A DNA stretch of 64,000 nt from Planctomycetota bacterium (GTDB taxonomy: Bacteria; Planctomycetota; UBA1135; GCA-002686595), in contig JAJDEW010000086.1 in NCBI GenBank assembly GCA_029259595.1, forward strand, positions 1 to 64,000, read 5' to 3'. Under the pieces are notes generated by a model, which was given only the letters and a program-made list of their open reading frames with translations, made no database searches and had not been told where the DNA came from. The position numbers were made by a program, and so were the translations under genes. Positions 55,691-62,827 of the stretch are shown piece after piece (the first letter of the stretch is position 1; every line of letters begins with the position of its first letter).

Positions 55691-56308
55691 ATGAAAATGC
55701 TCGCGCTCGCCTCCCTCTCGCTCGCGCTCCTGGCCGGCCTGGACGACGAGAAGAAGCCCTTCGGCATCGGAGACAAGGTCAAGCCCGAGCTGGTGCTCGA
55801 GACGCTTGACGGCAAGTCGCTCAACCTGGTCGAGGCCTGCGAGGACGAGCTGGTCGTCCTGGTCTTCTGGTCGCTGCGGGATCCGCTCGCGCGGACGTAC
55901 GAGAAGCGCCTCACGAAGCTGCAGAAGGACTTCGAGAAGCAGCCGGTGCGGTTCTTCCTGGTCGACTCGAATTACGACGAGCTCTTCTCCCCCACGATCG
56001 ACACGCTCGCGCGTCTGAAGGAGTTCGTCGAGAAGCAGAAGCTCGAGCTCGAGATTCTGCTCGACCACGACAACATCTGGGCCGACCGCTTCGGTGCCCT
56101 CTCCTCGAACCACGCCTTCGTGCTCGACCCGCGCCACTTCGTGCGCTTCAACGGTGCGATCGACGACGACCCGAAGGGAACGCGAACGGAACGACGCGAG
56201 TGGTTGAAGCAGGCCATCGAGGCCGTGCTCGCGCGCTCGGATGCACCGCACCCCATCGCGCGCCCGATCAAGGGCCGCCCGATCCAGCGCAAGCCGAGGT
56301 CCTTGTAG
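55691..56308 (+). CDS. Thioredoxin-fold protein lacking the CxxC motif
   Basis: 205 residues. A signal-peptide-like start (MLALASLSLALLAG) precedes a TlpA/AhpC-like fold: FGIGDKVKPELVLETLDGKSLNL, VVLVFWSLRDPLART, VRFFLVDSNYDELF. The position of the WCxxC redox motif reads WSLRDPL, so there is no active-site Cys; Cys50 is the only one visible. It may bind a partner or act as a scaffold. It is followed 84 bp later, on the same strand, by a TlpA-like thioredoxin, and the two may have arisen by duplication. ATG 55691 follows GAGGACC. Confidence 0.82.
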   Translation: MKMLALASLSLALLAGLDDEKKPFGIGDKVKPELVLETLDGKSLNLVEACEDELVVLVFWSLRDPLARTYEKRLTKLQKDFEKQPVRFFLVDSNYDELFSPTIDTLARLKEFVEKQKLELEILLDHDNIWADRFGALSSNHAFVLDPRHFVRFNGAIDDDPKGTRTERREWLKQAIEAVLARSDAPHPIARPIKGRPIQRKPRSL

Positions 56309-56392
56309 TCGCCCAGTAAGGCCGGAATCAAACGCACGGGATTCCGCGAAATGAGGGCTGGACCCTGCGCGGCGGACGCCGATGATGGGTCC

Positions 56393-56923
56393 ATGCACGT
56401 CGTCAAACCCCTCCTGTCCACCGTTCTCTTCGCACTCGCGGGCCTCGCGTCCTGCGCCGGCGACGGGACCGCGCGTTCGACAAGCTCCGAAGTCGTCGCG
56501 GTCACCTTCCCCCAGCTGCAGGAAGCCATGCGCCCGAAGGCCGGCGAAACCGCCGTCCTCGTCAACATCTGGGCCACCTGGTGAGGCCCCTGCATCCGCG
56601 AGATGCCCGAGCTGGTCCAGCTCCACGAAGCCTACGCCGATGACGACACGGTCCGCCTCCTGGCCGTCTCGATCGACCTCGAATCCCCCCGCTCGATCAC
56701 GACCCTCGAAGGCATCGCGGACTTCGTCGCGACGCGCGGCTTCACGCTCCCCGTGGTCGCCCTGCAAGGCGACCTGCGCGCCTTCGCCGAAACCTTCGGC
56801 TTCAGCGGCTCGATCCCCTACACGTTCGTGCTCGACGCCGACGGCCGCATCGTCGACAAGCAAGTCGGAGGCGCCCCCCTCTCACGCTTCGAAGCGATGC
56901 TGAAAAAGGCCCAAGGACGCTGA
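56393..56923 (+). CDS. TlpA-like thioredoxin lipoprotein, probable selenoprotein (UGA at first redox Cys)
   Basis: 176 residues if the in-frame TGA at 56582-56584 is read as selenocysteine (U64). The N-terminus is a lipoprotein signal (LAGLASC, Cys21). The redox motif reads NIWATW-UGA-GPCIREMPEL, where the family has WATWCGPC; Cys67 is intact. Downstream the frame keeps a full TlpA fold (SIDLESP, GFSGSIPYTFVLDADGRIVDK). A hairpin with GGTCC in its loop follows the TGA. It would reduce disulphides in the periplasm. If UGA is a true stop, this is a pseudogene cut after 63 residues. Confidence 0.8.
56609..56623 (+). promoter_or_regulatory. SECIS-like hairpin downstream of the in-frame TGA
   Basis: GAGCT (56609-56613) pairs with AGCTC (56619-56623) around loop GGTCC (56614-56618); loop G and C may pair further, leaving GTC. 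The loop begins 29 nt after the TGA and starts with two G. These fit the bacterial SECIS model as I recall it (stem of 4 or more bp, G in the first two loop positions, about 16-37 nt after UGA). A second, smaller hairpin, GCATC/GATGC, sits at 56592-56606. Confidence 0.6.
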
Positions 56924-57046
56924 CGAGGGAACGGCCCAGCGGCGAAGGGTAGAGCCCGAGATCGCGATCCCCGACGGCGGCCCCCGCGTGAGGACGCCCA
57001 CGACCGTACAGGCCGCGATGGGCGGTGGCGATGGCGGTGGACTGTC

Positions 57047-57135
57047 GTCGGTGACGGTGGTCGGTGACGGTGGTCGGTGCCGGTGGTCGGTGCCGGTGGC
57101 CGGTGCCGGTGGCCGGTGGCGGTGGCCGGTGGCGC
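57047..57135. repeat. GGTGCCGGTGGTC-type short tandem repeat
   Basis: About seven imperfect units built on GGTCGGTGCCGGT and GGCCGGTGGCGGT alternate here. The preceding part 56924-57046 after the TlpA stop has no recognisable feature apart from G-rich runs. The repeat lies directly before the composite palindrome and is not coding in any supported frame. Confidence 0.75.
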
Positions 57136-57706
57136 TGGTTGCGGAGGCTCGCCGTAGGCGGGCCGCAGCCTCGGAGCCGAAGGCTCCGTGCTCGTGCCGT
57201 TTCGCGGCGCAGCCGCGAAATCAGGCACAGGCGCACGACGGAGTGTGCGCCGCGTCCTGAGGGGTTGGGGTTCGCGACTCCCCGAGCGCGCGGCCCTCGG
57301 GTTGCGCCCCTCGCGGCCGTGCCCGCATCGCGCTGGCGGAATCCCGTTCAGAGCGCCAAGCGATTGCGAGCGAAGCGAGCGAGTCCGTGGCCTTCGCCGT
57401 GGCCATCGCCTTCGTCCTTGCCGAGCGCGGAAACGCTCCAGGGACTCCCTTGGGCGGACTCGCTCGCTTCGCTCGCAATCGCTGGGCGCGGTTACGCTTT
57501 CGCGAGGATTGGACGCGCACGGCCGCGAGAGTCGCAACCCGAGGGCCGCGCGCTCGGATGGTCGCTTGCCCCAACCCCTTAGGACGCGGCGCACACTCCG
57601 TCGTGCGCCTGTGCCTGATTTCGCGGCTGCGCCGCGAAACGGCACAAACACGGAGCCTTTGGCTCCGAGGCTTCGGCCCGCCTACGGCGAGCCTTCGCTA
57701 CCACCG
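57136..57706. repeat. Composite palindromic repeat reaching into the deacetylase 3' end
   Basis: The left arm (about 57136-57393) carries the CGCCGTAGGCGGGC hairpin, GGAGCCGAAGGCTCC, TTTCGCGGC/GCCGCGAAA, CAGGCACAGGCGCACGACGG, CGGGTTGCGCCCCTCGCGG and GCGATTGCGAGCGAAGCGAG. The centre is about 57394-57454. The right arm (about 57455-57706) reverses these and ends in CGCCTACGGCGAGCCTTCGC. Its last 25 bp overlap the end of the polysaccharide deacetylase gene and supply its final codons and stop. Confidence 0.8.
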
Positions 57707-58584
57707 CCTCCGCCACCGCCTCCGCCCTCGCCTCCCACCGCCAGATAGCCGCCCTCCTCCAGGACCTCGCGCAGGCTCGCGAACCGGTATTGGGCCAGGA
57801 GGGCGTCCAGACGGGGAAGGGTGCGGTCGAGGTTCAGGTAGTGGCGGAAGCGCTTGAGGAACGAGGCGGGGTAGCGGGGTTGTTCGGGGTCGAATTCCCA
57901 GGGGTGCAGGTAGATCGAGGCCGGGCGATCGCGGCGGGCGAGCGAGCCCACGGCGGCGCGCGTGACGGCGCCGGGGAGCAGGCGGAAGTAGCCGCCGCCG
58001 CCGACGGGCCAGTTGCGTCCGAGGCCGCGCCAGGTCGAGACGGGGAACTCGACCACCGGGCCGGATCCGGTCGCGACGACCGAGATGCCGGGTTCGAAGT
58101 CGGGCACGCCGTAGACCGGGTGGCGCACCGGGTGCACGCTCGAGTCGTAGCGGTAGCCCCGACGGGCCAGGACGTCGAAGCCCCACCAGGTCGAGCGCGT
58201 CAGGGTGAACGTCGAGGCCCGGAAGCCGATCGGCTTCGCGGCGCCGGCGCTGACGAGGATCTCCTCCGTGCGCGCGAGGTCGCGCTCCAGTCCGTCCTCG
58301 CCGAGGTCCTGCAGGAACAGGTGTTCGTAGCCGTGGCTCGCGACCTCGTGGCCCGCGTCGACGCAGCGGCGCACCCAGTCGGGTCGGCGCTCGGCCACCC
58401 ACCCCAAGAAGAAAAAGGTCGCGTGGGCGCGGCGCTTCTCGAGGCACGCGAAGATGCGCTCCATGCCCACGTCGAGGCGTGAGGCGACACCGTCCCAATC
58501 GTCGCGGCCGATCGAGCCGCGGAGGTTGGCGACGTGGAAGAACTCCTCGACGTCGAACGAAAGGGCGTGCAGGGCTGCGGTCAT
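57682..58584 (-). CDS. Polysaccharide deacetylase, exosortase (XrtA)-associated type
   Basis: 300 residues. NodB-type motifs are SFDVEEFFHV (Asp11), HATFFFLGWVAE, GHEVASHGYEH (metal-binding His) and GFRASTFTL. YLHPWEFDPEQPR and the DUF3473-like C-terminal part are typical of the exosortase-locus deacetylases. It removes acetyl groups from exopolysaccharide amino sugars. The last residues (GGGGG-SEGSP) are Gly-rich and encoded in the edge of a composite repeat that provides the TAG stop, so the C-terminus was altered by the repeat. Its ATG overlaps the stop of the upstream glycosyltransferase (ATGA). Confidence 0.9.
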   Translation of the reverse strand: MTAALHALSFDVEEFFHVANLRGSIGRDDWDGVASRLDVGMERIFACLEKRRAHATFFFLGWVAERRPDWVRRCVDAGHEVASHGYEHLFLQDLGEDGLERDLARTEEILVSAGAAKPIGFRASTFTLTRSTWWGFDVLARRGYRYDSSVHPVRHPVYGVPDFEPGISVVATGSGPVVEFPVSTWRGLGRNWPVGGGGYFRLLPGAVTRAAVGSLARRDRPASIYLHPWEFDPEQPRYPASFLKRFRHYLNLDRTLPRLDALLAQYRFASLREVLEEGGYLAVGGEGGGGGGGGGSEGSP

Positions 58585-59783
58585 CGACAGAGGGGCTCCA
58601 TGGTGGACAGCACGCGCTTGACGTTGCCGTCCCAGGTCAATTCGCGCGCGAGCACGGTCGCGCGCGCCGCGCTTCCCAGGCGGTCGCGCTCGGCGGCGTC
58701 GCCGACGAGGCGCGTCACGGCTTCGAGGAAGGATGCGTCGTCACCGCTCGTGACGAGCAGCGCGTCCGCACCGGGCGTGAGCACCTCGCGCAGGTTGGGT
58801 TGGTCCGGCGCCAGGATCGCGAGCTCGGCCGCCATGTACTCGTGCAGCTTGAGCGGCGAAGCATACGGATTGATCGCCGGAACGAGCGCCACGTCGAAGG
58901 CCGGGAGCAGGCGCGGGATCGAAGCATGCGGGCGCGAGCCCGGGAAGTGCAGCCGGTCGGCGACGCCGCATTCGCGGGCGAGCGCCTCGAGCCCCGGGCG
59001 AGCGGGCCCGTCGCCGATCAGGACCAGGCGTGCGGCGGCCAGCTCGGGCGCCGCCAGGGCGCGCACGGCGACGTCGAGGCGGTGCCAGTCGCGGTAGTAG
59101 CCGACGAAGCCCAGCACGACGTCGTCGGCCTGGGCCGCGAGGCCCAGGTCCGCGCGGGCGGCCGCACGCACCGCCGCTCGGTCGTCGTAGTCGTACAACG
59201 CGAGGTCGACCCCGTTCGGCGTGACGATCACGCGCTCGCGCTCGACTCCGGCCTCGACCAACATGTCGCGCAGCACGCCGCTGACCGCACAGATGCGCTC
59301 GGCCGAAGTGAAGACGTAGTCCTCGAGCTTGCGGGCGAGCTTGGGAAACGAGAGTCCGCGGGTCTTGGACAGCTCGAGCACCATCGGTGAGTTGACCTCG
59401 AGCATCAGCGGGAGCTTCAAGCGGTCCTTCACCAGGACGCCGGCCACGTTGCCGAAGGCGTAGCGCTCGTAGAGGAAGTCCGGCTCGAAGCGTACCGCGT
59501 CCGCCGCGAGGCGCGAGCGCGCGATCCCGTTGTACCCGTATTCCGCGAGCTCGCGCGCGAAGCGTGGCAAGCGCGTGACCCAGCCCCAGCGCGAGCGACC
59601 GGCGCTGGCGGACCGCGCGGCCTGGTCCGCTTCCGTGCGGGGCGTCGGAAGCGCCGCACCGTGCTTGACGAGCCCGCTCTCGAAGACGTCGTGGCCGGCG
59701 CTCTCGAAGGCGCGCAGCATCGAGCGCACGTGGACGGCCTGGCCGTCTTCCGCCTGCGTTCGGTGGTGGTAGAGGATCTTCAC
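58581..59783 (-). CDS. Glycosyltransferase family 4
   Basis: 400 residues, GTG start at 59783 with a 4-bp overlap (GTGA) to the next upstream gene. GT-B fold signals: ILYHHRTQAEDGQAVHVR at the N-terminus, VTPNGVDL, VLGFVGYYRDWHRLDV, LVLIGDGPARPGLEAL, and SPLKLHEYMAAELAILAPDQPNLREVL carrying the nucleotide-sugar-binding Glu region. It transfers a sugar from a nucleotide donor onto a growing lipid-linked polysaccharide at the cytoplasmic face. Its overlap with both neighbours marks a tight operon. Confidence 0.92.
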   Translation of the reverse strand: MKILYHHRTQAEDGQAVHVRSMLRAFESAGHDVFESGLVKHGAALPTPRTEADQAARSASAGRSRWGWVTRLPRFARELAEYGYNGIARSRLAADAVRFEPDFLYERYAFGNVAGVLVKDRLKLPLMLEVNSPMVLELSKTRGLSFPKLARKLEDYVFTSAERICAVSGVLRDMLVEAGVERERVIVTPNGVDLALYDYDDRAAVRAAARADLGLAAQADDVVLGFVGYYRDWHRLDVAVRALAAPELAAARLVLIGDGPARPGLEALARECGVADRLHFPGSRPHASIPRLLPAFDVALVPAINPYASPLKLHEYMAAELAILAPDQPNLREVLTPGADALLVTSGDDASFLEAVTRLVGDAAERDRLGSAARATVLARELTWDGNVKRVLSTMEPLCR

Positions 59784-60943
59784 CGCTGGCCTCCGCGCGC
59801 CTCTTCGAGGCAGTCCTCGAGCGCCTCGAACGAGGCCTCCCAGGAGAGGTGTGCGATCGCTGCCCGGAGCACGTCGGGCTCCGGAGCGTCCGCGAAGAGC
59901 GCCGTCAAGCGCGCCGCCAGAGCCGCGGGAGTGCGCTCGTCGGCGACCATGCGTTGAGTGAAGGGCGCCAGCAGCTCGGCCGTCCCGCCGGCCTGCGTCG
60001 CGACGACGGGGCGCCCGCTGGCGAGGGCCTCCAGGACGACGTTCGGACGTCCCTCACGCTTGCTCGTCAGGAGCAGCACGTCGGCCGCAGCGTACCAGTC
60101 CACGAGGGTCTCGGGCGTCACCTCGCCCTCGAGCCGCACGCCCGGTTCCCCCGCCGTGGCCGCGGCCAGCGCGTCGCGCAGCGGTCCGCGCCCCAGGAAG
60201 GCGGCGCGCACGGGTTCGTCGCAGCCCTCGCGCGCGGCGCGGATCGCGGCCAGCGCCAGCAGCGGGTCCTTGCGCTCGATCAGATGCCCGACGACGAGGA
60301 CGAGCCGACCGTCGGGCGCGAGCCCGAGCCGCGCGCGCGCGGCGGCGCGGTCCCCGGGCTGAAAGCGTTCGAGATCGACACCGTTCGGGACGAGCCGACC
60401 GTGCCCCGGACGCTCGCCCAGGCGGTCCATGGCCTCGACGAGGTCCTGGGAGACCGCGCACCACGTTCCGGCCGTGCGCAGATGCGCCGCGAGCTCGGTC
60501 CCGAGTCCGGCTTCCCCCGCGACTTGCAGCACGTCGCTGCCGCGACCGTGAATGACGAACGGGACGCCGGCGGCGCGCGCCAACGGCGCGGCGGCTGCGG
60601 CCGGCCAGGCGTAGTCCGCCACGACCACATCCGAGGTCGAGCGCCTTGCGAGCGTCTTCCAGCCCACGCGCGCGAAGCGTGTAGCGTTGAAGCGCGCTCG
60701 GCCGGGGACGTGCAGATAGCGCGGGCGTTCGACCGCGACGCCGAGCCGCTCTTCCAGGCGCGGCATGCGTCGGATCTCTCCCCACGCGCCACGGGCCAGG
60801 GGCCCAGGCGCGTACGGCAACGGCTGCACCAGCGTAACCTCGTGACCCCGGGCGCGCATCCCGCTCCAGCGACGCTCGGCGAAGACTCCTTCGACCGGAC
60901 GCTCGGGACTCGGGTAGAGCGAGGTCAACACCCCGATCCTCAT
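59780..60943 (-). CDS. Glycosyltransferase family 4
   Basis: 387 residues. The N-terminal MRIGVLTSLYPSPERPVEGVFAERR is typical of GT4. IHGRGSDVLQ, LVPNGVDLERFQPGDR, VLVVGHLIERKDPLLAL, AAFLGRGPLRDAL and VLLLTSKREGRPNVVLEALASGRPVVATQAGGTAEL give the sugar-nucleotide site with the E-x7-E region. Its ATG lies at 60943 and overlaps the asparagine synthase stop by 4 bp (ATGA). It probably adds the second or later sugar in the exopolysaccharide repeat. Confidence 0.92.
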   Translation of the reverse strand: MRIGVLTSLYPSPERPVEGVFAERRWSGMRARGHEVTLVQPLPYAPGPLARGAWGEIRRMPRLEERLGVAVERPRYLHVPGRARFNATRFARVGWKTLARRSTSDVVVADYAWPAAAAAPLARAAGVPFVIHGRGSDVLQVAGEAGLGTELAAHLRTAGTWCAVSQDLVEAMDRLGERPGHGRLVPNGVDLERFQPGDRAAARARLGLAPDGRLVLVVGHLIERKDPLLALAAIRAAREGCDEPVRAAFLGRGPLRDALAAATAGEPGVRLEGEVTPETLVDWYAAADVLLLTSKREGRPNVVLEALASGRPVVATQAGGTAELLAPFTQRMVADERTPAALAARLTALFADAPEPDVLRAAIAHLSWEASFEALEDCLEEARGGQR

Positions 60944-62823
60944 GCCAGCGTGTCCTCGACGCGGTGGCGGCGACGCCAGTGTTCGAGCACGAGCAGGCTC
61001 CACAACAGGTGCCCGTGATCGCGGCGCCCGGCCTCGTGCTCGGCCAAGACGGCGCGCAGCGCCTCGCGCCGGAACCAGGTCGCGGGCAGCGTCTCGATGG
61101 CGTCACGCACCGGGCCGGACAGCGGGCCGCGCATCCAGGCGCGCAACGGCGTGTCGAAGCCGCGCTTGGTCCCATCGAGCACCTCGGACGGGATGCGCCC
61201 TCGCAAGGCCTCGCGGAAGGCGTGCTTGCCGCGGCCCGCGCGAACCTTCTCGCTGGCCGGCAAGGGCGCGAAGCGCTCGACGAAGCGGTGGTCCAGGATC
61301 GGAACGCGCACCTCCAGCGAGACGGCCATCGAGGCCCGGTCGACCTTGGCCAGAATCTGGTCGGGCAGGTAGGTGTGGAAATCGGCGTACTGGGCGCGGT
61401 AGAGCGGATCGTCCACGGTCGGGCGCTCGTAGTGCTGCGCGAAGGCGTGGAAGGGATCGTGTTCGGCCAGCCGCCCTCCGAGCTCGCCCGTGAGCAGGTC
61501 GAGCGCAGCGGCGCGATCGATGCGCGACACGCTGCGGTAGTAGGCGTGGGCGGGGTCGTCCCCGACGTTCGAGAGAAACGTTCGTCCCCGGAAGACGCGC
61601 GGCGCCCAGTCGAGCTTGGGGTACACGCGGCCCGCCAGGCGGAAGGCGGCGCGTCCGGCGCTGCCGACGCGGCGGCGCAGGCGATTCTCGGCGACGTCGT
61701 GCACGTAGCGGCGATAGCCGGCGAAGGTCTCGTCGCCCCCATCCCCCGAGAGCGCCACGGTCACGTGCTCGCGCGCCATCTTCGACACGAGCCAGGTCGG
61801 AACGGTCGAGGGATCGGCCAGCGGTTCGTCGAAGAACCACGGCAAGGTCGAGATCGCCAGGGTCGGATCCGGCTCGAGGATCTCGGTGTGGTGCTCGGAG
61901 CCCAGGCGCGCGGCGGTTCGTCGCGCGATGTCGAGCTCGTCATGGGAGCGCTCGTGGAAGCCCACCGAGCACACGATCGGAGGTCCCGCAGAACGGGCCA
62001 TCGACGTGACGACGGCCGTGCTGTCGACCCCTCCGGAGAGGAACGCGCCCAGGGGCACGTCGGCGATCATGCGGTCCTGCACGACGCGATCGAACAACTC
62101 GAGGATCTCTTCCGAGCTCGCCGGCTCGCGCAGCGCAGCGGTGGGCAGGTCCCAGTAGCGGCGCACCTCGGGAGCCTGTCCGCGGCGATAGCGCAGCCAC
62201 GAGCCCGGCGGCAGGCGGCGGATGCCGTCCCAGGCGCTCTCTTCGCCTCCCACGTAGCCTTGAACGAGGTAGTCCAGGAGCGCCGTCGCCCGCAGGCGAC
62301 GCGGCGTCTCGCCGGCTTCGAGGATGGCCTTGACCTCGCTTGCGAACAGGAGTCCGCGCGCGGTCCGCGCCCAGAAGAGCGGCTTGATGCCCAGGCGGTC
62401 GCGGGCGATCAAGAGCTCGCCTCGTCCGGGCCGTAAGTCCAGGATGGCGAAGGCGAACATGCCCACGAGGTCTTCCACCAGTCGCTCTTCCTTCTCCTCG
62501 TAGAGATGGACCAACACCTCGGCGTCCGAGTTCGTGCGAAACACGTGGCCGCGTGCGACGAGGCCTTCCCGGAGCTCGCGGAAGTTGTAGATCTCGCCGT
62601 TCATGACGACGACGACGTCGCCCGTCTCGTTCTCGATCGGCTGGTGCCCGCCGGACACGTCGATGATCGAGAGACGCCGGAAACCGAGTCCGAAGCCGTC
62701 ACCGACCCGCGTGCCGCGATCGTCCGGGCCACGATGCACCAGCGAGTCCGTCATCCGGTCCAGGAGGACGGAATCGACCTCTTCGCCAGGATGGTCCAGC
62801 GCGATGCCGCAGAGTCCGCACAC
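60940..62823 (-). CDS. Asparagine synthase (glutamine-hydrolysing)-like amidotransferase, exosortase-locus type
   Basis: 627 residues from a GTG start. The N-terminal glutaminase begins with Cys2 (MCGLCGIA), then HRGPDDRG and GFRRLSIID, NGEIYNF and DAEVLVHLYEE. The synthetase domain has the PP-loop SGGVDSTAV near residue 260 and LSGDGGDETFAGYRRY, and LPDQILAKVDRASMAVSLEVRVPILDH. In exosortase loci such proteins are thought to amidate a uronic acid or other carboxylate of the polysaccharide rather than aspartate. The stop overlaps the next gene and the start is 4 bp from the upstream ligase stop. Confidence 0.92.
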   Translation of the reverse strand: MCGLCGIALDHPGEEVDSVLLDRMTDSLVHRGPDDRGTRVGDGFGLGFRRLSIIDVSGGHQPIENETGDVVVVMNGEIYNFRELREGLVARGHVFRTNSDAEVLVHLYEEKEERLVEDLVGMFAFAILDLRPGRGELLIARDRLGIKPLFWARTARGLLFASEVKAILEAGETPRRLRATALLDYLVQGYVGGEESAWDGIRRLPPGSWLRYRRGQAPEVRRYWDLPTAALREPASSEEILELFDRVVQDRMIADVPLGAFLSGGVDSTAVVTSMARSAGPPIVCSVGFHERSHDELDIARRTAARLGSEHHTEILEPDPTLAISTLPWFFDEPLADPSTVPTWLVSKMAREHVTVALSGDGGDETFAGYRRYVHDVAENRLRRRVGSAGRAAFRLAGRVYPKLDWAPRVFRGRTFLSNVGDDPAHAYYRSVSRIDRAAALDLLTGELGGRLAEHDPFHAFAQHYERPTVDDPLYRAQYADFHTYLPDQILAKVDRASMAVSLEVRVPILDHRFVERFAPLPASEKVRAGRGKHAFREALRGRIPSEVLDGTKRGFDTPLRAWMRGPLSGPVRDAIETLPATWFRREALRAVLAEHEAGRRDHGHLLWSLLVLEHWRRRHRVEDTLA

Positions 62824-62827
62824 GGCG

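Noticed and set aside
56592-56606. GCATC/GATGC hairpin as the SECIS element
   Set aside because: Its loop CGCGA lacks leading G and it sits very close to the UGA; the hairpin at 56609-56623 fits better.
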